Shown one piece after another: positions 7,418-15,569 of a DNA stretch of 64,000 bases. Source of the DNA: Bacteroidota bacterium (GTDB taxonomy: Bacteria > Bacteroidota > Bacteroidia > Bacteroidales > JAADJA01); assembly GCA_020444515.1 (NCBI GenBank), contig JAHLKX010000006.1, forward strand, positions 1 to 64,000, read 5' to 3'. Under the pieces are notes generated by a model that searched no databases, was not told the DNA's origin, and saw only the letters and a program-made list of their open reading frames with translations. A program made the position numbers and the translations under genes. Numbering within the stretch: position 1 is the first letter of the stretch; every line of letters starts with the position of its first letter.

Positions 7418-9285
7418 ATTCAGCATCAGAACGTACCATACCGGCTCATGAACGAATTATTTACCTCATTCTGTTTGTGTTGCTGTATACTTATTTGTGG
7501 CTGAGAGCTGTCACCGTCCACCTGGTCCATGATGAAATTGCCACTTTTTATCATTACATTCAAACCGGAAAATTCCTGCCATATCTTTCTCACTGGGATG
7601 CAAATAATCATTTTTTAAATTCTGCGCTCGCCTGGCTCAGCTATCAGGTTTTTGGCTTATCGGAATTATCCTTGCGACTGCCCAATCTCCTGGTAGTACC
7701 CCTGTTGTTTTGGGCTGTTTACAAAGTGGCCGGCGAAATTCAAAACCGCTGGATCAGGGGTTTATGGATCGTTACGCTGCTTTTGAATCACTTTTTCATC
7801 GAATATTCAGCCCTCTCACGGGGTTATGGAATGTCGATGGCATTTTTAATGGCCGCCCTGTGGTTTTCGATTCAAATCTTTCAGCACAATAAATTGCAGC
7901 ATTACATCTTTTTTGCCAGTATGGTCATTGGCATGTTGCTATCAAATCTTACCCTTATCTATTCGGTGTTGATTTTACTGCTGATTGTCAGTCTCATTGC
8001 CATCATACGAAATCATGAAAAGTTAGGTGCTTTTTTATCCCGGATGGCCATTCTGATCTTTTTAGGATACCTTCCCATGGGATTGGCCATTCAATATTTA
8101 TTGGCTTTGAAGGAACGGGAACTTCTCTATTATGGGATTGAAGGTGATTTTTGGAAAGTTACCGTCACATCACTCACTTTTTATTCGATGGGCTCCGAAC
8201 ACCTGTTGTGGTTAATGCCGGTAATTGTGATTTTTCTGTTTATTCTTTTTACTTTTATTAAGGCGCTTTCCGGGTCGCGTAGGCTGGAACAGATTCTCAC
8301 CGGTCAGTTTATGCTCTATTATTTGTTATTGGGTAACATTTCCCTGTTCATTGCCTTGCATTATTTATTGGGAATCAAATATCCGGAAGATCGTGTCGGT
8401 ATGTTTTTCATCCCTTTCTTTTTGGGTAGTTTTTATTTTGGTCTTGATCGGTCACTCAAACAATTGAATCAAAAATACTGGTTGGTACTGGCCCTTCCCC
8501 TTCTTTTAGTTCCAGTCAATTTTATTAGGTCGGTCAATCTGAACCATACTAGTTATTGGAAATACATGGGCATCTCACAGGAATTTTATGATAAAATTAA
8601 TGCATCCTGTGTGCCAGGAACAATGCCCCCGGTGGTCGGTGGTCACTGGCTCAGATCTTATTTCTGGGCTATGGAAAATTATCGTGATAAAGGCCGCCAG
8701 AATCTGCTGCACCATGCCGATACCACAGAGTTTACTGATGACTTCCTGATCTATAACATGCATCAAAATCCGGAGTGGAAACAAATATATGACAGCATTG
8801 GTTATGACCCGGTAAGGGACATCCATTTGCTGCAACGTAAGCAAAAAAGTGATCATCGGTTGGTCAGCGCAAAAAACAACATCCATACCTACGATACAAT
8901 CGACTATACCTATTTCCTGCTGATGGAGGGCCGGTTGGATACCCTGGTGGACAAAGATCTTTTTTGGGGATGGGACATGACCCTGTACTCACCGGACAAA
9001 CCCTTCAGGGGTGCCATAGTGCTGGATGTTTCCGACACTTTGGGAAATCAGCTTTACTATTATGTTTATAAACTTTACCATCAGCGCATAACATGGCTCG
9101 GCGAACCCAACAATGCGATGAATGGAATTAAATTAAGTAAACTTCCGGCCGGTTCGCATCATTTCAAACTTTACTTATGGAATCAGGAGAACAATGATTA
9201 CCTGATCACCAACGGAACCATCTCGCTTTCAATTATCGGAGATTCTGAGGCTATTTCCTCCAGAAAGAAGGTGAGAAAAGAATGA
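7414..9285 (+). CDS. Polytopic membrane protein, likely GT-C (family 39-like) glycosyltransferase
   Basis: 623 residues with about ten hydrophobic segments between residues 15 and 370, then a soluble C-terminal domain. An acidic pair, D40-E41 in LVHDEIATF, sits in the first periplasmic loop, where GT-C enzymes of the PMT/ArnT type keep their catalytic acid. These enzymes move sugars from polyprenyl phosphate to lipid or protein. Overlap with kdtA suggests modification of lipid A, core or another envelope glycan. Its last 35 bases overlap the 3' end of trkH on the other strand. The family call is from topology and the loop motif, so moderate; acceptor and donor are unknown. Confidence 0.65.
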   Translation: MNSASERTIPAHERIIYLILFVLLYTYLWLRAVTVHLVHDEIATFYHYIQTGKFLPYLSHWDANNHFLNSALAWLSYQVFGLSELSLRLPNLLVVPLLFWAVYKVAGEIQNRWIRGLWIVTLLLNHFFIEYSALSRGYGMSMAFLMAALWFSIQIFQHNKLQHYIFFASMVIGMLLSNLTLIYSVLILLLIVSLIAIIRNHEKLGAFLSRMAILIFLGYLPMGLAIQYLLALKERELLYYGIEGDFWKVTVTSLTFYSMGSEHLLWLMPVIVIFLFILFTFIKALSGSRRLEQILTGQFMLYYLLLGNISLFIALHYLLGIKYPEDRVGMFFIPFFLGSFYFGLDRSLKQLNQKYWLVLALPLLLVPVNFIRSVNLNHTSYWKYMGISQEFYDKINASCVPGTMPPVVGGHWLRSYFWAMENYRDKGRQNLLHHADTTEFTDDFLIYNMHQNPEWKQIYDSIGYDPVRDIHLLQRKQKSDHRLVSAKNNIHTYDTIDYTYFLLMEGRLDTLVDKDLFWGWDMTLYSPDKPFRGAIVLDVSDTLGNQLYYYVYKLYHQRITWLGEPNNAMNGIKLSKLPAGSHHFKLYLWNQENNDYLITNGTISLSIIGDSEAISSRKKVRKE

Positions 9286-10711
9286 TCACGGTGAATAATT
9301 CAAGACGACCCAGCAACATCAGGAAAGAAGAGAGCCATTTGGCAGCTCCTGGTAAAAAAGCATAATTTTCAATGGGGCCAACGCCACCAATACCTGGACC
9401 AATATTCCCCAAAGTGGCAATGGTAGCCCCGATGGCCGTATCGAAATTAAGTCCCATCAGGGTCATGATAAAAGTTCCGGCAAAGAAAATCAAAACATAA
9501 AAAAGGAAAAAGGCCATGACAAGGTGAATGATCTCTGGTGAAACGGCCTTACCATTAAACCTGACGGGTATTACCGCCTGGGGATGGATCATTCTTTTAA
9601 ATTCAAGGGCACTGTTTTTCAACAATAATATTTGCCGGGCAATTTTAATCCCACCCCCGGTTGATCCGGCACTTCCACCGATAAACATCAATAAAAACAG
9701 GAAGATCCAGGACTGACCGGGCCAACCCAGATAATCTGAAGTAACAAATCCTGTCGTGGTTACAATTGATACAACCTGGAAAAGCGCATCCCTGATCGAT
9801 TTCTCAGCGGACAGGTTTCCTTCAATATAAAGCACCATGCCCAGCAATAAAGCAAAACCCAGGGTGAAGAAAATATAATATCGGTATTCTTCATTTTTCC
9901 AGATCTCCCTCACTTTTCCATGAAGACCCAGGTAATGCAAGGTGAAATTTGTTCCTGCCATCAGCATAAAAAAAATGATGACATATTGGAGATAAGGAGA
10001 AAATTCGGCAATGCTGGCATTTTTGGTAGAAAAACCTCCGGTAGCCATGGTGGCAAAGGCATGGCAGAGTGAGTCAAACAGATCCAATCCGCCCAGCATC
10101 AGCAAGGCCGTTTCCAATGCAGTGAAAAACAGATAAATGACCCACAAACGTTTGGCCGTTTGCGTAATGCGGGGATGCAGTTTATCGGGGGTGATTCCCG
10201 GCATTTCTGCAACGAATAGCTGCATGCCGCCAATTCCCAGCAAAGGAAGAATGGCTACGGATAATACGATAATCCCCATTCCGCCGATCCAGTGGGTCAT
10301 GGCCCTCCAGAAGAGCAAGCCTTTGGGCATGATTTCTATATCCGTGAGAATGGAGGCTCCCGTGGTGGTAAATCCCGAAATGGTTTCGAAAAATGCATCT
10401 GTAAAATTGGAAATGGCACCACTGATCAAATAGGGCAGTGTTCCAAACAGGGAAATGATGACCCAGGCTACCGATACAATGATATACCCTTCTCTTTTAC
10501 CAATAATCCTGCTGGCGTTCCGGTTAACAAACCAAACAACGCCACCGGTGGTAACGGTAATCAAACCACCATACAGCAAGCTAAGGCACTTATATTCACA
10601 ATAATAGAGGGAAAAGGGAATGCCAGTGAACATAAAAAGGCCTTCGATAATCAATAAAAAGCCGAGTATCTGTAAGATGATCCGCCAATTGATTTTTGAT
10701 AGAAATGCCAT
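9251..10711 (-). CDS. trkH: Trk/Ktr-type potassium uptake channel subunit
   Basis: A 486-residue inner-membrane K+ translocator. The four pore-loop filter segments are visible: TTTGASI, MATGGFST, TTTGFVTSD and ATLGNIGPG, each with the conserved glycine. Ten or so membrane helices surround them, as usual for TrkH. The gate protein TrkA is encoded 21 bases upstream on the same strand, so the two form one transport unit. The 3' end runs 35 bases into the convergent glycosyltransferase gene. Confidence 0.95.
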   Translation of the reverse strand: MAFLSKINWRIILQILGFLLIIEGLFMFTGIPFSLYYCEYKCLSLLYGGLITVTTGGVVWFVNRNASRIIGKREGYIIVSVAWVIISLFGTLPYLISGAISNFTDAFFETISGFTTTGASILTDIEIMPKGLLFWRAMTHWIGGMGIIVLSVAILPLLGIGGMQLFVAEMPGITPDKLHPRITQTAKRLWVIYLFFTALETALLMLGGLDLFDSLCHAFATMATGGFSTKNASIAEFSPYLQYVIIFFMLMAGTNFTLHYLGLHGKVREIWKNEEYRYYIFFTLGFALLLGMVLYIEGNLSAEKSIRDALFQVVSIVTTTGFVTSDYLGWPGQSWIFLFLLMFIGGSAGSTGGGIKIARQILLLKNSALEFKRMIHPQAVIPVRFNGKAVSPEIIHLVMAFFLFYVLIFFAGTFIMTLMGLNFDTAIGATIATLGNIGPGIGGVGPIENYAFLPGAAKWLSSFLMLLGRLELFTVIILFSPSFWRK

Positions 10712-10732
10712 AGCAATGCCTGAATTAACAAT

Positions 10733-12073
10733 TTAATGAAACAGCCGGTCCATTTTGTGAATGGCCCTTGGCAGGGCAAAAACAACCACATGGTCATTTT
10801 CTTTGATCTGAAAATCGCCGACTGCAATAAAGCTGGACTTTCCCCTGACAATCCCACCAACGATAGCGCCATCCGGTATATCCAGCTTAAAGATGGGTTT
10901 TTTGGTCACCGCCGATTTGGGCTTTGCAACAAACTCAAGGACCTCTGCATCAATTCCGCTGAGGCATTTGATGGAAGTGACCTCTGCGTTCATAGTAAAA
11001 CGCGCGATATAACTGGCAGATATCAATTTTTTATTGATGATCGTATTGATTCCTATATTTTGAGAAATATCAATATAATCGAGGTTTTCAACCAGGGCGA
11101 TGGTTCGCTTAACCCCCAGTTTGGTAGCATGCAAACAGGTAAGGATATTGGTTTCCGAGTTGTCGGTGACCGCTATGAAGGCATCCGTATCGGTAATCCC
11201 CTCCTCCTTGAGCAACTCAATGTCACGGGCATCGCCATTGATCACCAGGGTGTGTTCCAGGTCATTCGCCAGCCACTGGCTGCGTGCCTTATCCATCTCC
11301 ACCAATTTGATGTTGAGGTTCCGTTCAAGCCGCTGAGCTGTTTTCCTTCCAATTCGTCCACCACCAACAATCATGATGTCCTTGATCTCAATGCGTTGTT
11401 TTCCGCCCAATTTGATGAGGGTATGAATGCCATCGGGTTTGGTGATCACATAAGCCAGATCGTTTTCCCTGAAAATATCGTCTCCGCGGGGAATGATGGT
11501 CTGAGAGTTACGATGAATGGCTACAGCCCGAAAATCGAGTTGCGGATATTCTTTGGCTACCTGGTTCAAACTTTTATTGATCACCAGTGCATTATCATCC
11601 AATTTAATAAGGAAAAGGGATAACCGGCCATGTGAAAAATTATAAATTTCAGTGGCGGCGGTCTGTTTTAACAATGCGATGATTTCATCGGCAGCAATGC
11701 TTTCGGGGCACACCAGTTCATCAACCCCCAGATCCTTGAACAACTCCCTTGTGGAGGGCGCAAGGTATTCTGTATTGGTGATCCTGGCAATGGTTCTGTT
11801 GGCACCCAGTTTTTTACCCAGGGCACAGGTTACCAGGTTGGTCGTTTCATCATGCAGTACCGAAATAAGGAGATCTGCCTTATTGACACGGGCTTTATTC
11901 AAAATCGTGACCGAAGTTGAATCACCGGCAATGGTCAGGATATCGGTGTGGGATTCGAGCATTTTCAAAAGCTCCTCATGGGGATCAACAATGGTAATGT
12001 CATGATTTTCATCATGGAGCATTTTAGCCAGATGAAAACCAACTTCCCCGTCGCCTGCAATGATGATGTTCAT
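10733..12073 (-). CDS. trkA: Trk system regulatory subunit with two RCK domains
   Basis: About 446 residues, forming the cytoplasmic nucleotide-binding ring that gates TrkH. Two Rossmann RCK_N domains are seen, with GDGEVGFHLA near residue 8 and GGGRIGRKTAQRLE in the middle. Each is followed by an RCK_C domain. The frame opens at 12094, but the ATG at 12073 (MNIIIAGDGEVG) is the family start. The tandem order and length match full TrkA rather than single-domain KtrA. It is the first gene of the trkA-trkH pair, with a -7 box at 12121-12128. Confidence 0.95.
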   Translation of the reverse strand: MNIIIAGDGEVGFHLAKMLHDENHDITIVDPHEELLKMLESHTDILTIAGDSTSVTILNKARVNKADLLISVLHDETTNLVTCALGKKLGANRTIARITNTEYLAPSTRELFKDLGVDELVCPESIAADEIIALLKQTAATEIYNFSHGRLSLFLIKLDDNALVINKSLNQVAKEYPQLDFRAVAIHRNSQTIIPRGDDIFRENDLAYVITKPDGIHTLIKLGGKQRIEIKDIMIVGGGRIGRKTAQRLERNLNIKLVEMDKARSQWLANDLEHTLVINGDARDIELLKEEGITDTDAFIAVTDNSETNILTCLHATKLGVKRTIALVENLDYIDISQNIGINTIINKKLISASYIARFTMNAEVTSIKCLSGIDAEVLEFVAKPKSAVTKKPIFKLDIPDGAIVGGIVRGKSSFIAVGDFQIKENDHVVVFALPRAIHKMDRLFH

Positions 12074-12120
12074 TTCATAAATATTTGTGGCCACTAAATA
12101 ACGCCATATATTTTAAATAT

Positions 12121-12128
12121 CAAAATTA
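12121..12128 (-). promoter_or_regulatory. -7 box upstream of trkA
   Basis: Read on the minus strand: TAATTTTG, a perfect TAnnTTTG, about 48 bases before the trkA ATG. A TTG on the same strand lies 15 bases further upstream, shorter than the usual spacing. Confidence 0.45.
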
Positions 12129-12198
12129 ATGAACTTAAGAAAACAATAAGAATAATTCGTGAAAATCCTAATTTTCAGCGAGCTACCATTTTCGGTAT

Positions 12199-12990
12199 TT
12201 ACAACACCCTGAAATCATCCCAATCAAGCCCCACCCTGAATTTGTCCCGGAAATTTAGCAATTCACTTCCAGCAAGGGTCAGGGTCAATAATTGTTCATG
12301 GTCTGGCCTGGCCACAGCCACCGTATTACCATAAGCATCAATACCCATCGTATCACCTGAGTGATCAACACCATGACCATCCTTTCCAACCCGGTTAACC
12401 CACAAAACACAGGATTGGTTTTCAATAGCCCGGGCTTTTAAAAGGGAAAGGTAAGCATTTCTCCTCATGGCCGGCCAGTTGGCGACATAAATCAACAGAT
12501 CATAAGCATATATTCCATCTTTGTAACGGTTTCGGCTCCATACCGGGAATCTGAGGTCGTAACAGATTTGGAGGCAAATTTTCCAACCTTTGAATTCCAC
12601 AATTTTCTGATGATTGCCCTGGGTCATGGTTTTGTGCTCATTGCCCATCCTGAAGAGGTGGCGTTTGTCATAAAAGTCAAAACGGCCATCGGGTCTAACC
12701 CAATACATGCGGTTAAAATAGTGTCCGCCATCTTCCGTTAAAATACTACCTGCAATCACACATTTATATTCCGCCGCTTTTTCCTGAATCCAATGGAAAG
12801 TTGGGCCTTCCGCAGGCTCACAAAACCGACTGGCTTTCATGGTGAAACCGGTATTAAACATTTCAGGGAATACGATCAGATCGGGAAACGAATCGATTGT
12901 CCGGAGCTTTTGATCAAACATGATTCGGTTATCATGGGGTTTTTCCCAATGAATGGATGTCTGTACCAATATGATGTTTAAATCCTGCAT
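12199..12990 (-). CDS. Carbon-nitrogen hydrolase, omega-amidase (YafV/Nit2-like)
   Basis: A 263-residue nitrilase-superfamily enzyme. The Glu-Lys-Cys triad is complete: E43 (FPEMFNTGF), K109 (YDKRHLFRMGNE) and C143 (LQICYDLRFP). The HLFRMGNE context is typical of YafV/omega-amidases, which hydrolyse alpha-ketoglutaramate or alpha-ketosuccinamate to the keto acid and ammonia. The open frame extends to 13038, but the ATG at 12990 gives the usual MQDLNIILVQ start. It overlaps the 3' end of the aminotransferase gene by 13 bases. The pair therefore probably performs glutamine-driven transamination followed by clean-up of the product. Substrate is inferred from family and context. Confidence 0.88.
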   Translation of the reverse strand: MQDLNIILVQTSIHWEKPHDNRIMFDQKLRTIDSFPDLIVFPEMFNTGFTMKASRFCEPAEGPTFHWIQEKAAEYKCVIAGSILTEDGGHYFNRMYWVRPDGRFDFYDKRHLFRMGNEHKTMTQGNHQKIVEFKGWKICLQICYDLRFPVWSRNRYKDGIYAYDLLIYVANWPAMRRNAYLSLLKARAIENQSCVLWVNRVGKDGHGVDHSGDTMGIDAYGNTVAVARPDHEQLLTLTLAGSELLNFRDKFRVGLDWDDFRVL

Positions 12991-14135
12991 AGGATCTCCG
13001 CAGCCCTTTCCAGGGTTTTTTCCTTTTTGGCAAAACAAAACCGCAATACTTTGTTGTCGGTTTTTTTATGATAAAAGACCGATACCGGTATGGAAGCCAG
13101 CTTGAATTCTCTGGTCAGGCGAATGGCAAAATCCACTTCCGGTTCATCGGAGATTTCACTGTAATCCAATAATTGAAAATAAGTGCCATGGCTGGGGATT
13201 ACCTTAAACTTTGACCCTGCAATCAGTTTTAAGAAATAATCACGCTTGCGCTGATAAAATTTACCCAGGTCTTCATAATTGGTGCTATCGGTTATAAATT
13301 CAGCAATGGCATATTGTATTGGTGTATTGCAAGCAAATACCACAAACTGATGAATTTTGCGAAATTCGCTCATCAGGTTTTCAGGAGCCATTACAAATCC
13401 GGTTTTCCATCCTGTGGCATGAAAGGTTTTTCCAAATGAACCCACTACGAACGAACGTTTGGCGAGCTCCGGATAGCGGCAAACACTTTCATGCCGGATT
13501 TGGTCAAAGATCAGGTGTTCATAAACTTCATCGCTTAAGATGATCACATCAGAGTTGCTGGTGATCTTTTCCAGCTCTTGCAAATCTTCGGGCTTTAAAA
13601 CACTGCCGGTTGGATTATGGGGTGAATTAAGAATGATCATGCGGGTGCGGCTACTGAGTAACTTTTTCACCTCCTGCCAATCAATGTGATAATCCGGAAG
13701 TTTAAGTTCTGCAAATTTTACAACACCGCCGTGAAGTTTGATCAGCGGAACATAGGCATCATATGCCGGTTCAAAAACGATCACTTCATCCTCGTCGTTG
13801 ATGGTGGCCGCTATGGCCGTATGCAAAGCCTGTGTTGCTCCTGCAGTGATATTGATTTCTCGTTCCGGATCATATTGCACACCATACAATCGTTCCATTT
13901 TGATTGCAATCTGTTCCCTGATCTCAGGAATTCCGGTCATGGGTGCATACTGGTTTTTACCTTTGCGCATATATTTATGCACCAGATCGATGAGTTTCTG
14001 GGAAATTTCAAAATCGGGAAATCCCTGCGAAAGATTAATGGCATTGTGCTCTTGTGCCAGCGCCGACATCACCGCAAAGATGGACGTATCTTGCTTCTGT
14101 AGTTTAGAGCGTATGGAGCCGGAATAATTGTCCAT
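12978..14135 (-). CDS. Class I aminotransferase, methionine/glutamine-type (YbdL/KAT-like)
   Basis: A 385-residue fold-type I PLP enzyme. The PLP lysine is K236 in GSFGKTFHATGWK; NSPHNPTG (about 170-177) and SDEVYEH (D202) complete the cofactor site. The GKTFHATGWK wording is characteristic of the YbdL/kynurenine aminotransferase group, which accepts methionine, glutamine and aromatic amino acids. Coupling with an omega-amidase matches the glutamine transaminase-omega-amidase route used to re-aminate 4-methylthio-2-oxobutanoate in methionine salvage. It is first in a two-gene unit with a -7 box at 14161-14168. The family is certain, the amino acid preference is not. Confidence 0.88.
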   Translation of the reverse strand: MDNYSGSIRSKLQKQDTSIFAVMSALAQEHNAINLSQGFPDFEISQKLIDLVHKYMRKGKNQYAPMTGIPEIREQIAIKMERLYGVQYDPEREINITAGATQALHTAIAATINDEDEVIVFEPAYDAYVPLIKLHGGVVKFAELKLPDYHIDWQEVKKLLSSRTRMIILNSPHNPTGSVLKPEDLQELEKITSNSDVIILSDEVYEHLIFDQIRHESVCRYPELAKRSFVVGSFGKTFHATGWKTGFVMAPENLMSEFRKIHQFVVFACNTPIQYAIAEFITDSTNYEDLGKFYQRKRDYFLKLIAGSKFKVIPSHGTYFQLLDYSEISDEPEVDFAIRLTREFKLASIPVSVFYHKKTDNKVLRFCFAKKEKTLERAAEILCRI

Positions 14136-14160
14136 GCTTTCGTTTTGATTTTTAAGTGAT

Positions 14161-14168
14161 CAAAATTA
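14161..14168 (-). promoter_or_regulatory. -7 box upstream of the aminotransferase gene
   Basis: On the minus strand this reads TAATTTTG, a perfect TAnnTTTG, 25 bases before the ATG at 14135. It is back to back with a plus-strand box at 14197-14204 for pgk. Confidence 0.45.
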
Positions 14169-14196
14169 GTGATTTATCCGGATTGATAAATTTAAG

Positions 14197-14204
14197 TATT
14201 TTTG
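14197..14204 (+). promoter_or_regulatory. -7 box upstream of pgk
   Basis: TATTTTTG matches TAnnTTTG exactly. The implied leader of about 95 bases before the pgk ATG at 14307 contains a perfect stem, AATGGGTT at 14221-14228 with AACCCATT at 14254-14261, and a 34-codon open frame (14222-14326) that overlaps the pgk start. Confidence 0.45.
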
Positions 14205-14306
14205 AAAAGAGAAAAGCAGAAATGGGTTATTCCGAACAAAACTCTGGTTATCAAACCCATTGGCTGCAAAAAAGAAATGAACAGTACACCAAAAATTGTC
14301 TGAATT

Positions 14307-15497
14307 ATGAAAACAATAGACACCTTTGATTTTAAGAACAAAAAAGTATTGGTCAGGGTTGATTTCAATGTTCCCCTGAATGATCAATTTGAGATTACCG
14401 ATACCAATCGCATTGATGCGGCTATTCCAACCATAAAAAAAATATTAAAGGGCGGAGGATCTGCCATTTTGATGTCGCATCTTGGGAGGCCGAAAGAAGG
14501 TCCGGAAGAAAAGTTTTCATTGAAGCATGTAGTTCCTTACCTTTCCCGGGAATTGGATGTTCAGGTTAAATTTGCCGACGATTGTATTGGACAATCAGCC
14601 CGTGATCTTGCTTCCGGTTTAAAACCCGGAGAGGTTTTACTGCTTGAAAATCTCCGCTTTTATAAGGAAGAAACCAAAGGGGATGAGGAGTTTTCAAAAA
14701 AACTGGCCAGTCTTGGAGACGTTTATATGAATGATGCTTTTGGTACCGCCCACAGGGCACATGCTTCCACTGCCATCATCGCACAGTATTTCCCGGAAGA
14801 CAAAATGTTCGGATACATCATGGAAAATGAAGTGAAAAGCATAGACAGGGTGCTGCATGATGCCAGGCGACCATTTACCGCCATACTTGGAGGGGCCAAA
14901 GTTTCAGGAAAGATTGAGATCATCAATAATCTGCTGGATCGGGTAGACAATCTCATTGTTGGCGGAGGTATGATGTTTACTTTTATTCATGCCCAGGGAG
15001 GCCATGTCGGAAAATCGCTCATTGAAGATGAACTCCTGGAGCTTGCATTGCATACCATTGAAGGGGCCCATGAACGGGGTGTTAACCTATACCTGCCTAC
15101 CGATGCCATCATCGCAGATAAATTTGACAACGATGCCCATACCAGGATAACCGTTGTGGATGACATCCCGGATGAATGGATGGGACTGGACATTGGACCT
15201 GATTCGGTGAAACACTTTTCGGAGGTGATCAAAAATTCCAAAACGATCCTGTGGAACGGACCCATGGGTGTATTTGAGATGGAAAATTTTGCTGCCGGGA
15301 CCAAAGCCATTGCCCTGGCAGTTGCCGAGGCTACCTCTAAAGGAGCATTTTCACTGATTGGTGGGGGTGATTCGGTGGCCGCCATCAATAAATACAACCT
15401 GAAAGACAAAGTTAGTTATGTATCGACCGGTGGAGGTGCCATGCTCGAATATATTGAAGGCAAAGAATTGCCCGGCGTAAAAGCCATTAAAGGTTAA
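14307..15497 (+). CDS. pgk: Phosphoglycerate kinase
   Basis: A 396-residue glycolytic enzyme that makes ATP and 3-phosphoglycerate from 1,3-bisphosphoglycerate. The N-terminal substrate site is clear ([11 protein letters not shown] near residue 16 and SHLGRPKEG near 59), as is the nucleotide-site loop in the C-terminal half ([14 protein letters not shown] and [12 protein letters not shown]). Length is normal. It is a single-gene unit with its own -7 box and a strong terminator just past the stop codon. Confidence 0.97.
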   Translation: MKTIDTFDFKNKKVLVRVDFNVPLNDQFEITDTNRIDAAIPTIKKILKGGGSAILMSHLGRPKEGPEEKFSLKHVVPYLSRELDVQVKFADDCIGQSARDLASGLKPGEVLLLENLRFYKEETKGDEEFSKKLASLGDVYMNDAFGTAHRAHASTAIIAQYFPEDKMFGYIMENEVKSIDRVLHDARRPFTAILGGAKVSGKIEIINNLLDRVDNLIVGGGMMFTFIHAQGGHVGKSLIEDELLELALHTIEGAHERGVNLYLPTDAIIADKFDNDAHTRITVVDDIPDEWMGLDIGPDSVKHFSEVIKNSKTILWNGPMGVFEMENFAAGTKAIALAVAEATSKGAFSLIGGGDSVAAINKYNLKDKVSYVSTGGGAMLEYIEGKELPGVKAIKG

Positions 15498-15517
15498 AAC
15501 AGATCGGCAATATTTCA

Positions 15518-15553
15518 ATAAAAAGCCCGGTATCTGAGAGCCGGGCTTTTTAT
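15518..15553. terminator. Bidirectional rho-independent terminator
   Basis: A 13-base perfect stem (15518-15530 with 15541-15553) contains the core AAAAGCCCGG / CCGGGCTTTT around a 10-base loop. The A-run on one arm and T-run on the other let it serve pgk (plus) and the convergent T9SS gene (minus). Confidence 0.92.
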
Positions 15554-15569
15554 CGACAAATCGGATGCA

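Noticed and set aside
10736..11623. Long 295-codon frame antisense to trkA
   Set aside because: It is a shadow of the trkA codon pattern; the trkA product matches its family across the whole length.
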